Assembly: GCF_022965805.1 (NCBI RefSeq)
Contig: NC_133102.1
Location: forward strand, 11,700,485-11,764,484
DNA: 64,000 nucleotides
DNA from: Primulina eburnea
Lineage: Eukaryota > Streptophyta > Magnoliopsida > Lamiales > Gesneriaceae
Reading direction: 5' to 3'
This document shows positions 46,041 through 57,921 of this stretch, piece after piece. Position numbers and translations under genes: made by a program. The notes under the pieces are model-generated. The model was given only the letters and a program-made list of their open reading frames with translations, did not search any database and was not told the origin of the DNA. Numbering within the stretch: the first letter of the stretch is position 1; every line of letters starts with the position of its first letter.

Positions 46041-46682
46041 CTGTTACTGCTTTGGTAGTATATTATGTGTTGACGTGTTCAAGTGATTTTGTGACTAAGT
46101 AGTTTGTTCTTATTTATAGACTCAGAACCACATGAAGAGTCACAATCGTTACTTTTGATAAGAGGACATGAAAAGATCTTTGTCTGCTATTGATGATTCA
46201 TTCTCCGAGGATGAGATTTTTCTTCACCTTATTTATTGCATATATTTAGGGGAAACGTTGAATTATAATTGGTTAACTAATAAGACATTTATCAGTTGGT
46301 CTTAAACTGAATTGATTTTGTTCACAACTGAGCATTCAGTTCTTGACCTAACTGATCTTATCATATATGTTAACTGATTATCAATTCAGGTTGAGATTCC
46401 ACAATAAATTTGTGAATTTCAAAATTACTTCATTAATCATGCTATCCATTGAATATTAATTTTAAATTTGTTTACAGGTAATTCAATCGACTCAATTTCC
46501 ATATTTACATATGAAGTACACGCCATATATTCAAATTAATCTCGGACTGCCACGTGTCCAAAATTTGAATAGTCACATATATAAATATTTGTCCTGTCCT
46601 CATTTAGCTCACTTTACTCTATGCTAAACTGTTAAGCACTCAAACACTCGAAGCGTTTTTTTTGTGCATAAAATCTAAGCTA
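46041..46682. promoter_or_regulatory. divergent promoter region between two accessory genes
   Basis: TATAAATA on the minus strand at 46118-46111 faces left, about 75 bp before the antisense ATG. TATATAAATA on the plus strand at 46578-46587 faces right, about 100 bp before the ATG at 46683. A G-box core CACGTG at 46551-46556 sits about 22 bp before the right TATA. The roughly 640 bp between the two start codons contains no coding sequence that I recognise. The arrangement looks like a bidirectional promoter; activity is inferred. Confidence 0.55.
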
Positions 46683-48972
46683 ATGGCAAGCCAAACCCTA
46701 GACTTCATTCTCAACGCTATGACAATCGACTTCGATTCCATTCTATCAGTCTCAGACGAAGATGTTAGGAGCAGTATTTCTTAAGCTTGAAGATTTTGGT
46801 TTGAAAATTTCTTGGGAATCCCAACCCAAGTCATTTATCCTAAGGAAATTCTAGAAGTTTATGCCAACAACAAGATTTCTGATGATAAGATTATTTTGAC
46901 CATTAATAATCAAGTACTGATTGTAGACGAAGAATTATTCAGCAATCTCTTCCAACTCCCAACTAAAGGTTTGTCTAACTTCTCTGAGATCGAACTAGCT
47001 GATATTGAAGAAATGCAAACCATATTGTTTGCTGATGGGAAGAAAATCAAAGTTTCGGATCCCAAGAAAGAATTGAAGCTAGAGATCCAACTGTTGGCTG
47101 ATATTATTGCAAAGGGTGTCCTCGCCAAGGTAGGTTCATTCGCTACCCTCACTCTTGAAAAATTTCAAATCATGACTGCGATCATGAAAGGCACATGATT
47201 GAACTGGTCAACCATTATTTTCAATATCCTGAAGAACATGGTTCAATCTTCCAAGCAGCCGAATGGTTTCGCTCTGTAACTCAGTTATTTGCTAAAAAGC
47301 TCTGGTGTCATTGATGACTCAGCCGAAAAGTCATCCAAGTTCAAATTGTTCAACACAAAGAACGTTCAGCCACCGAAAACCAAGTTGGACATCTCGCCTA
47401 AAAAATTTGTCAAGAGCAAACAAGAGATTGGGATGATGGCAGCTTCCAAATCTGTAAAGAAAGCCAGAACCAAGGACACGGTTAAGAAACTGACAATCAA
47501 AAGAAAACTGATTGTCAGTGAAAGTGATTCGTAGAAGACTCCATCTCCGAAGATTTTGAAGAAGCCACGGTCTCAGAAGACCAAATAAACTGCTTCTGGA
47601 GTTATTCCAGCTGATAGACCGTTGCTTACTGGAGCTGAGGTACTCATAACTGGTATACCAATTCGATTAGTTACAATTGCACCATCAGCTGAAGAAACCA
47701 GTTGATCATCCATTGAAGCTTATCACCGAATATGGTGACAAATTGAAGATTGTTGGACATCGCGCACCTCCTATCACTGTCACCAGAACAACTGTTCTAC
47801 CAATTTCTCGACCGAAAGGTGTGATAATTAGAGAAAAGGTAGACTCAACTGCCATGGGGCTGGCCATTTCTCACGCTCTAACTGACCCAAAAGGCAAGAG
47901 CAAAATGATTGAAGAGCCCGAGCCAACCAAAACAATTCAGACTCATGTCGATCTCATTTGGAGTGAGATAAATGAGTTTGTTGATTCTAAGATGGAAGAT
48001 TTTGATGAATGGGTCAAGTTTCTCACTGTAGTGTATGCCAGACGATTGAAGAAGAAATCAGTTTTATGGAAATTCATTGTCCTGGAAACAATGGTTTTGA
48101 AGACAGTCAAGGCCGTCACTATTTCTCAAGCAATATAAATGAGGACTTATTTCTTTGATCTGATGCGCTTGAAGAAGCTGATTGAAGTAACAGCTCAACT
48201 GAAACTGAACTACAATCTAATCAGTCCGACTGCGTATAATGACCGAGCTTTCTTCCAGCAGCTGGACTCAGATCTAATATATTTGCAAATGAAGATCAAA
48301 GTCTGGGAAATGGATCAACGATTATACATACTAGTTGATTCCGAAAATCCAACATCAGCAGAGCAAGCTCAGCCAACTGGAGTTCAGTCAGAATCTATTC
48401 ATGAGCTGATTCAACCATCTTTACTCTCTGCACCTTCATCATCTCCACCAGTTGGACAACCTCTATACATGGATGATGAGTTTTCATTGGCCAACATTGG
48501 CGAAGTCATCTAATCAGTTGCCACTGGCATCCAGCTGAACTTCGAACTAGGTGAGAGAGATGTATGCCAAAGCTCAACAGAACAATTAGCCTTGGAGTCT
48601 ATGTGGAAAGAAATTGAATATGAAGCTCATTCAATTGTTTGACTGAACAAAAACAACAAATTGATATGGCCCAGTTGCAATCTAAACCAATAGCTGATTT
48701 GCTAGTGACCAATGATGTGCCATCCAACTTAACTGCTGCTCAGCCTACTACCTCAGTTCCAGATGCTCAGATGGAAGCAGTTGAAGAAGTCATTACATAA
48801 TTGGAACAATAAACTGAGACTGACTTACAACATCTAGCCATGGTGCTTTTCAGTTGAAAGGACAAGGGAAAAGCACATGCCACATCTGAAATCTTGTCTC
48901 CTGAAATGCCTATAGCTACTGGTATCATGATTGAAGAAATTCAGTCCAGTTTGCACAACCTAATCTCAACTG

Positions 48973-51900
48973 TAGGGGTGGGCACGGGTCGGGTTTTTCG
49001 GGTTTCGGGTAGTTCGGGTCGGGTACCCGATTTTTTCGGGTAGTATTTTCATTACCCGAACCCGACCCGATTCTAGTCACTACCCGATTTTTCGGGTACC
49101 CGAAAAAGTCGGGTTCGGGTAGGGGTCGGGTTCGGGTTTTTTTTTTTTTGAAGAAATAACATTTTATCTTTTTGTGTCTACAAATTAATATATGACGAGA
49201 AAATAAGCTTGTGAAAATAATATTGTCTCGTGAATGTCTACAAAAGTTAAACACAAATATTTATCTCAAAACATAGAATGAGTATTATGATTAACAAATC
49301 TTTAAATCGAGCATAAACAAATATTTATCTCAAAACATAGAATGAGTATTATAATTAACAAGTCTAATCTTGAAAATTCAACTTAGATCTTCACCAAAAA
49401 AATCAGAGTCAACTTCTTGTTTGACTTGCAAAATATCTTCTGGAATATTTCATCACCTACATAAAAAGATGTAAATTTATTAACAAAAAAATGAACATCA
49501 TAAAACAAAAAATAAAGTGTACCAATAATTCATGTTTTCATCAATGCAGGAAACAAACCTGAGAAAACTAAAATGCAAGAAAATAATGAAGAATAATCAA
49601 ATAACCTGAGAAAATTAAAATGCAATAAAGTGTACCAATAATTCAAGAATAATCAAACATCAATAATAGATGTATCAACACCCAATTTTGTCAACTCTGC
49701 AAAATAAACAAAGAAAATAAAATGTTAGTACTTAGTACTTCGAAATGTTGAGATATATCTAAAGTAAATAAAATAAAATTAAAATACCTTTGTCAATCAT
49801 TTCGACATCACACAAATCTTCCTCCATATTAATTGGTTTGGTATCACATCGAAACCAGTCTTGAGCACAAATGAGAGATGGAACTATCTTGGGCGATAAA
49901 GGACTTCTAAATGCATCAAGTACACGCCCTCCGGTGCTAAATGCAGCTTCTGAAGCAACTGTGGAAATTGGAACTGCCAATATATCTCGAGCCATCTGAG
50001 AAAGAATGGGAAACCTAGGACTATTATCTTTCCACCATTGCAATATATTAAAGTTCTTTCTTTCCTCCTCAACATCTTCAGTCAAATATTTCTCCAACTC
50101 AGACTTTAATACTTCACCTTTTCCTCCACTCTTATACATCTTGAACTCTTGCTTCAACTACAATCTAATAGCCATTTCAGACTCATCGTCCGCCTTACAC
50201 AAGCGTTTCTTAGACATATCTTGCGAGCCAAGGGTGGAACTATTTGATGAAGAGCATAAACTTTTAGAAATGTCTGGAAGGTTATTGGAATGCCTCAGTT
50301 TATAATGATCAAACAACTCGTAAAGGCCAAGTCTCACTTGTTCTTTCATGGTCTCATTTTTCCCAACACTGCCATACATTCTATCGAAAGAAAATTCAAC
50401 AAACTCCAACTTATGTCGCGGATCAAGGACCACAGCATAATATAAAATCATATTCATTTTCTCAGTTGATCCCCAATACTTATCATACTTTTCTTTCATT
50501 TTTTTGCCATCAAACTTAGTTCAAAGTCAACACTCTCCAACCATTGCTTAAGAAGCATGTCAACCTCACTAATCTCATGAAACATAATGTTCGATGTAAC
50601 ATACAAAGAACCAGACATACACAAAGTGAGTTTATAGAAATGTTTCAAAAATTTCAGCAAAAGCTTGGATCTTTCTCAATCATGCTCATTTGGAACCCCA
50701 TCATATGGCTTTTTTGAAAGATCAATTCGGTAAGCAAGATCGACTTCATCATACGCATCAAATGCTCTTTTAAGACATATTGCCGACTCTAACATTAAGT
50801 ATGTTGAGTTCCATCTGGTGGGCACATCAAGAGTCAACAACTTGTTTGTTTCTATTTTTTCAAGTTGAACACACTCTTGAAATCTTTTGTACCTGGCTGG
50901 AGAACTCCGTATGTACCTAACAGCTCCCCTAACACGCGAAATAGCTACATGCTCATCATTTCCTTTCAAACCATCATGCACGACGAGATTAATAATATGT
51001 GCAATACACCTTACATGAACATATTTCCCACCCAAAATATTGTTTCCCCAATTGTCAAATTTCTTCCGCAAATAAACAATTGCCCCATCATTCGAAGATG
51101 CATTATCCGACAGTGATAGAAAATATTGTACCTATACTCCAATCAAGTAAACATCTCTCAATACTTTTTCCTATTTCTTCACCTTTATGACCAGATATTG
51201 GGCAAAAGTTCAAAATCCTTTTGTGTAACTTCCAATTTGCATCAACAAAATGAGCAGTAAGACACATATAGTTAACTTTCTGAATAGATGTCCATGTATC
51301 TGTGGTAATGCACATCCTTTGACAGTTATCCTTTATGAACTGCTGTAATTTCGCCTTTTCACTCAAATAGGACTTGTAAATTTCTCTTGTTATTGTCCTT
51401 CGTGATGGAATATCAAACATTGGACATGCAACCGACAAAAAATGTCTAAAACCAGGGTTCTCAACCGTCTTGAATGGGAGTTCATCCACAATCAACATGT
51501 AACACAATGCATCTCTAACTTTTTGTTACTCAAATCTCCAGTTAACAAGAGAGGCATCTATATCACTTTTATGAATTGATTGAAACGAGAGTCTATTTTG
51601 ATTTGTTTCAACCTCATGTGGTTTCTTCTTGCATGATTCATAATGATTTTTAAGAGGTTTAGTGCCATGAGCTTTTGGATCAGCTTTAATCTCTCTAGTA
51701 CAATATTTGCATCTACCTTTTTGAACATTCTCATTTTCACAAAAAAACTTTTCAAAGTGTTCCCACCATTGTGACCTAGACACAACCGTCCGAGTACGTT
51801 TTTTGGAATCACATAATTTATCATCCTTCTCATCAACCTTATCATCAATGTTCACACTAACCTCTTTGTATAAGTCACTTTGTGGTTGTATGTTTGGCGA

Positions 51901-53215
51901 ATAAAGAGTTTCAGATATTCCTCCAAATTCCATGATTGTAGCCCACAAGATTTAATAAATCGCTACATCAAACAAGAAAATCAAATTGTAAGTGACTACA
52001 ATGAGTAATGATAGCAACACAATGACATCAAGACAAAAAAATATATCCCAACTTTTTCATGCTACTGGACAAGTGGAATATATCCCAACTTTTTCTTCCA
52101 TGTAACTAATACTTAAAGAAACTGATGGCTAGTGAAAGTTCAGATTTCATATCTTCTGAAATGAACGCCAATGAAGCTATGGGTGAACTGTACGTTTCTT
52201 GTCTATTGGCATCATCTTCCTTGAAACTTTCTAGTGCAAGTGTAGATGATTGCTTATATGCACAGTTTCTGAATCTAAGTTAGACAGTGGTACCAACAGT
52301 GCAGAACATCTTAGGAAGGCTGGTTATGTCAAAGTTGCCCAAGAGGAACATGTTGAAGTACTTCTAACTTAGACAAAATGCCAATAAACTTTGTAAAATA
52401 CCCTTTGAAAAACCCACCATGAATTCAAAACCTCAAAATCGTAGAAATACGTAAGATCGGAACTGAATTAATACACACAACACTTGGAAGTCGAAATACA
52501 GAGACTAGCTAGATGGAGTTGCAAGAATTACATGCTCTTTTCATCCCATTAATGGAACAAATTTATAAACCTCTTCTGCATTTCAACACAGTAACCTCAA
52601 CCCATTGCCATTTTCAATTTTTCATATTCGCAGCAAATCAAGAAATGCACATAGTATATATTATATATATTCTTCCCAAATAAATCCAAAATGAGATTGT
52701 TTTCACTTTTCAGCATAAATGTATGATACATGCAATTCAACAAACACATAGTGAACAAGATTTGAGTAGAAACCATGCGGTGCTTTGCCCTTTGAATTTT
52801 CCGACCCTCGTTCAGTCGTTCTAACTTCTAAGTAGAACTGTAGAAGTTTTAGTGTCTTACGGTGCTTTGCCGGTTGCCCTTTGAATTTGGAATGAGAATC
52901 GTAGGTAGAAGTATAATCCAATATTGAGGTGTTTTCCAATTTATTAGCCCATATGTTTTTTTAAGCCCATATGTAGTCTACAAGTCTTCCGGTCATTATA
53001 ACTATTAAGCCCATATGTATTTTTTAAAACCAATCGGGTACCCGATCGGGTAATTCGGGTACCAATTCAATACCCGAACCCGCCCCGACTAAAATATAGT
53101 CGGGTTCGGGGAATACCCGAACCCGACTATTTACCCTACTTTACCCGAAATTTTCACCCGATCGGGTTTCGGGTCGGGTGTGACCCGAAAAACCCGACCC
53201 GATTGCCCACCCCTA
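48973..53215 (-). mobile_element. hAT (Ac-like) DNA transposon, copy 2
   Basis: The ends are TAGGGGTGGGCACGGG at 48973 and its inverse CCCACCCCTA ending at 53215, with an exact 8-bp duplication CTCAACTG (48965-48972 and 53216-53223). Subterminal zones (48985-49135 and 53030-53205) are dense in ACCCGA/TCGGGT motifs, as in copy 1, although the internal sequences differ. The transposase is on the minus strand (49759-51933). 52000-53000 is noncoding leader or intron sequence, and 49140-49758 is the 3' noncoding part. Confidence 0.95.
49759..51933 (-). pseudogene. hAT transposase, copy 2
   Basis: ATG at 51933 (MEFGGISETL). A BED zinc finger follows (RSQWWEHFEKFF, CKYCTREIKADPKAHGTKPLKNHYESC; about 51640-51780). 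In-frame TAA at 51526-51528, then MLIVDELPFKTVENPGFRHFL and MCITTDTWTSIQKVNYM (51103-51507). A one-base insertion near 51108 breaks the catalytic DNASSND region, and the frame resumes with VRCIAHIINLVVHDGL and VPTRWNSTYLML (50676-51071). Then KYWGSTEKMNMILYYAVVLDPRHK (50158-50499), in-frame TAG at 50158-50160, and the dimerisation block PISTVASEAAFSTGG (about 49930-49975). Domain order is complete, but at least four lesions make it non-functional. It is related to copy 1 but clearly a different sequence. Confidence 0.93.
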
Positions 53216-53756
53216 CTCAACTGTCTCCGACATGAAGTCAACTCAGCTGATGCACAAGCATAAAATTGATTCTATGAAGGAAAACACCATGAAGAACCTC
53301 AAGCATGTTACCAAGGATATCACCTCATTATTCCTTGTAGATCAGCTGAAGAAGGACCGAGTGAAAGTTCCAGCTCTTTTCCAGACTCAAGACATGCTTA
53401 TCAACCGAATTGACTTCATGCACATGTATGTCAAAACGGATGGATTTGATGAAAGAACAGATGCTGAATTTTATATCTTAAGTCAGCTCAGAATACTGCC
53501 TTCTCTCTACCATTGCTGGTGTTGACAAACAAGGGGAAGAAGACCAGCAGCAGCAATCAAAGAAAAGATCTAGTCAACCAACTGATTAAGGACCTGCTGA
53601 CAAAAAAGCAAAGAAGTGAAGAGCAGTAAGTTCAGTTGGATGACAGTCTTTCATTCTTAGTTTGTACGAATCTGTACAGTGGAAAATTATTTATCTATGA
53701 TAGAGTTTATCAGTTCTTGATTTCTATGTTTTTTCAAACACCAAAAAGAGGAAAAT

Positions 53757-54817
53757 TGTTAAAATTAGAATTTCGGAGTTTGACAAATAAAGCTTTTGAA
53801 GATTTTAGAACTGATCGACTCAATTGAATTAATTCGATCTGAAACCACTCAAACTGAAGTTGCGCGAACTGATAATTAATGAGCAAAATAATCGAAGGCA
53901 ATCGAACTGATCAAAGCTAACTGAATCTGTAAAGATAACTAAACTATCAATTGGAACTGATCAGTTATACAGTCCGCTCAACTGATAGGCTATATAGTCA
54001 ACTAATAATCAGTTTGACATGTCATCAGTTAAAGCTTAGCCAACAACCGAAAAATTGTACAAAAGCAGACTGTAATTCATAGTGGGAGCGCCGCATAGCA
54101 GACTGCCACAGTGTACTATTTTCAGAAGAATATTGACACATTCAGAAAGGACAAATTAACGGATATGAGTCATTTAATGCATTAAATGTTACTGTTGGAA
54201 GCAAAGCCTATAAATATCCGTAGAGCTCAGCTGAGAGAAGAACCTTTGAATCATTACTCTGATTGATTTTTAATATACAAAGTTCAGCTACGATATTCTT
54301 ACAGAAAATCTCACACTTAACAGAAATATTCATAGTTTCCAGGCTATTATTTGAGCAAAAGTACTAGTACATTATAATGTTGTATTCGATCTCTTAAGAT
54401 CAGTTGTGCTAAGAAATAAAATAAGTTGAATACTGATAAAGTGTAAAGGAACTAAGAGTTGCAGTTTGACAGTGTCTAAGTCCGAATTGAAGTGGATTAT
54501 TACAGTCTATGTATTTAATCAAAGTCTTTTAATGAAAACCTTTATCCTTATGATAGAAGGGGTGACGTAGGAGCATTTGAAGTCTCCGAACATCCATAAA
54601 ATCTTTGTGTTCCTTGTTTCAATTATTCGTTGAGTATTCAAATTATCGGTTAGTATACTTCCGCACTTAAACTAGTTAACTGACTGATATCGACAACAAG
54701 ATTCCTGAATTCAGTTTATCACTAAACTGATTCACCTTTATCAAAAGAGTCAAAAATCTTGTAGTGTTTATTCAACCCTCTTTCTAAACACTTCAACCTT
54801 TCAAACCAATCCTAACA
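53757..54817 (+). repeat. 3' LTR of the Sirevirus-like element
   Basis: It begins TGTTAAAATTAG and ends CCTAACA. It is collinear with 33943-34995, with many substitutions and a few short indels (for example an extra TTTGACATGTCATC-type stretch near 54010). The preceding purine tract at about 53742-53756 marks the boundary. Confidence 0.9.
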
Positions 54818-54822
54818 ATGTT

Positions 54823-56144
54823 CTATCGAATTGAAAGTCTCATATTGTTGTGTGAAACGACTTAACGAATGCAATGAATCTATCCAAATTGATGAGCTGA
54901 TAATAATATATAATTAGTGAATAATAAAGAATTAGTGAGTTGGTGAACATATGTGTAAAACTGATAATGTAAGAACGTATGATTTGTTTATAAAAGTTCA
55001 AAGACAAATTTTTCGGACATATTCTCTTCTTTCATGAGTAGGACGAATACTAGAAGACTTCAATTTATGTAATCTCATTTCAACTGATATCACATTCTCA
55101 ATTGAAACTCCTAAAAACACCTCAGCGTCGATTGTGACGACAAATTACAACTGATTTACAACTGAATCAAACAGACGAAAACATATGCTGGTCTTAATCA
55201 ACTTCTACAACCAACCATTGGTTCAGAATTTGAATGTAGTCTTCTGTCAAACAGATGAATAAGTTTTATACAATCTCTTTGTTTACATGAAAACAAATTT
55301 TCATCATATTTGGGGCATAACTATCTGTTACTCCATTCGTTCCTATATAACATAATCAAATCTAAACGAAATATAAATAGTATATTGTTCAAGAATGACT
55401 AATTAAGACTTATTTAAACTCGAATTCAGATTTAATGGATAAATGCGTTTTCATCTTGAGTTCAACTCTGTAGATTTTCGGGATCTTTGAGTTTAAGCTC
55501 GAGCTTAAATATGTGTTAATAAATAAAATATATTTTAAGTTCTGTAAAAGTTTGTTTTTTGTTTTTAAACTTGTTGCTTAAGAAAAATTAATGAAAATTA
55601 ATAATCTAATTAAAATAAGAGATATATTTATTGAAAATCTATCAGGCATGCATGGAGAACTCTGACTGACTCACTCTCGAGCAAGTGTTCTTTTCATACT
55701 TTTCAGATCATGTGTGATAAACTCACTCGAGAAAATATTGATAAGAGGAATCGAATACATGATAATTGAGCAAGCACTTGTTTGCTCTATCTACTCATAC
55801 ATACGTAAAAACATAATGATTATTATTATTTGGAATATTATATTCTCGACCAAATTAGAAAAAAATGACTTTGACTATCTCTCCTACAGGCTACATCAAT
55901 TAGTCTATTTACTTAAATGTGTTTCTTTGAAAATCTATAACTTTGTGTTATTATAGGATGTTTTTGTTACTTAGTTTTTATATATTATTTTAGAATTAAA
56001 CCCACGAAGTTTTAAATCTTATTTTAGAATTAGTCTCTCAAAGCAATTGGATAGAATAATTTGTTGTAGAAAGAAAAATTGAAAGATAATCTGAATTTAA
56101 TTTAAATTAATCAATTGAGGAGAAGAGAGAAGAAATAGTAGGAT
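54823..56144. other. unassigned AT-rich intergenic sequence
   Basis: About 1.3 kb between the copia target duplication and MITE copy A. No recognisable gene, domain, RNA gene or terminal repeats. The plus-strand ORF at 55714-55956 has no motif and is probably chance. Confidence 0.6.
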
Positions 56145-56153
56145 AAAATAAAT

Positions 56154-56335
56154 GGCAAAAACTTGTGTGAGACGGTCTCACGAGTCGTATTTGTGAGACG
56201 GATCTCTTATTTGGATCATCCATGAAAAAGTATTATTTTTTATGCTAAAAGTATTACTTTTTATTGTGAATATGGGTAGGTTTGACCCGTCTCATAGAAT
56301 AAGATCCGTGAGATGTTCTCACATTAGACTCACTC
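56154..56335 (+). mobile_element. MITE family member A (182 bp, 9-bp TSD)
   Basis: It starts GGCAAAAACTTGTG and ends ACTCACTC, flanked by an exact 9-bp duplication AAAATAAAT (56145-56153 and 56336-56344). Near both ends lie versions of GTGAGACGGTCTCAC, which are inverted relative to each other and individually palindromic. Length matches copies C and D exactly. A 9-bp duplication points to Mutator-like (MULE) mobilisation. Confidence 0.9.
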
Positions 56336-56344
56336 AAAATAAAT

Positions 56345-56486
56345 AAGGATAAAAGGAGTTATTGAGGTTATTTGATTACTTTGGTCAAAGTATATATAAT
56401 ATTTACTATATATTCTCTTGATTAATGTAAACTATTTTATAATAAATAATTTTTTCTTAAATTATTTTTCAAACTCTAAAATAAAA

Positions 56487-56540
<54 letters not shown>

Positions 56541-57921
56541 TAAAAAAGTAAAGGTATTTCGAATTGTCTGTTGACACAGACAAAGTCAAAGAAAACATTT
56601 GAAATTATTTTAATATTGAACCTTAGACATATAAGAGTTCCAAATCGAATCTCTTTAGAAAGAAGATCTTTTGTTTCATGGTAGCCTGTCTCCTTACGAA
56701 ACTTTCATAATTAGGTTAGCCATACACTTCACATGTTTCTAGCGATTCACGTGGCATCATCAAATAATATACGTCTTGGATAAGATCCTACAATGCATTA
56801 GAACACCCATGTTGATGATCTTTTACTCCGACAGCATCTAAGGTTCCTCGAACAATGTGATATCTTATACTGGATAAATCCTTATCCTTCTCCCTCTTAC
56901 TAAGACTAAAGAATGTTATGGTAAATCATGGTCAATACCGGGTATAAAAGTAGGATGTGTGTGTACGTATTGAGAATATAGAATATATAATTAAGGGGGC
57001 CAAAACAAAATAGAAGCCCAGTAGCAATCAAATCTGGACCATTTCTCATCAGCTGTGCAATCAGATATTAGGCCTGTTACGCGAAATTAATTTAGACTCC
57101 TATTAAAAGCAATTTAAAAAAATAATCGATCGTGAGCTTAGTCGAATTCCAAGTTTTATAAAAACGATTTTAATATGACATTAATCGTAAAAGGTGTTTT
57201 TAGTTTTTACTATTAATTTTTTTATGAAATTGACTTAATCTAGCCATATAAATTGTGTATTTTTAAAAAATAACTTTCTTTATTAAAGATTATACAATAT
57301 TTCCTTTTATAGTTTAATAATCGTTAAAGAACCTTTCTTTATTTTTTTTCACATCTCAATAAAATATTTCAACTTAGAGAATAAGAATCAATTTTCAAAA
57401 TAATTAAAAAAAAAAAAGTTGTTTCATTATGAAATACTTGTTTTCTTAATCAATATTGATGATCCTGATAATTATAATTTGATATTAAAAAATAATATAA
57501 AATCATTAATAAGGATAATTAGTTAACATAATATTCTTAATGAAACAAAAAGTTGTAATAATAAAAAAAATAAGGATGCTTAACGTATTTTTATTATGCC
57601 TTTTAATCTATAAATATTATTTATGGATTAAATCATTAAATAGTATTAACAACTACTATTACTATTATGTTCTAGATCCAACTCATATAACTTTAAATCT
57701 ATATTATTTTTATCCATATTTATAAAAATATTTACCTTTTTATTAATTTGTAATATGACAAGTTACAAATTTCCGTGAGCACTGATGATGTGTCACTCAT
57801 ATATTGGATGTGATAAAATATAGACAAATTAATATAGTTTTATGTAAAGAAACATTCAACCAATATTAAAAATATATAAAAAAAAAAAAAAAAACACCTC
57901 AATCTAACACAAAAATAAACA
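56345..57921. other. AT-rich 3' flank of the DUF642 gene, with an (AT)n microsatellite
   Basis: There is an AT dinucleotide run at about 56490-56539. The rest is AT-rich without a recognisable gene. The ORFs at 57540-57725 and around it are low-complexity. Confidence 0.65.

Larger units (their letters stand above)
46683..53619 (+). pseudogene. accessory ORF downstream of pol in the Sirevirus-like element, split by hAT copy 2
   Basis: ATG at 46683 (MASQTLDFILNAMTIDFDSI). One-base frame changes occur near 46770 and 46810, then the long frame 46812-47198 (IPTQVIYPKEILEVYANNK; LFQLPTKGLSNFSEIEL). A Lys-rich basic stretch (KSVKKARTKDTVKKLTIKRK) is at 47450-47510, further frames run 47677-48138 and 48139-48513, and after the hAT insertion 53232-53525 is followed by a Gln-run and Lys-rich tail to TGA at 53617-53619. 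Position after pol matches where some Sireviruses carry an extra (env-like) ORF, but I see no clear transmembrane segment and the basic stretches suggest a nucleic-acid or nuclear role. It resembles, from memory, unnamed repeat-associated proteins in Gesneriaceae. Many lesions. Confidence 0.6.
33943..54817 (+). mobile_element. large decayed Sirevirus-like Ty1/copia element, plus strand
   Basis: LTRs of about 1.05 kb (33943-34995 and 53757-54817), a PBS TGGTATCAAAG just after the left LTR, and a purine tract AAAAAGAGGAAAAT just before the right LTR define the element. Flanks ATGTA (33938-33942) and ATGTT (54818-54822) are a 4/5 target duplication. Order: gag, protease, integrase, RT, RNase H, then a long accessory region. 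LTR length, the primer site, the gag sequence and a large extra ORF after pol resemble the Sirevirus lineage. Two later insertions (39553-44835 and 48973-53215) account for about 9.5 kb. The first 190 LTR bases differ at roughly 10% of positions by eye, so it is old. Confidence 0.9.
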
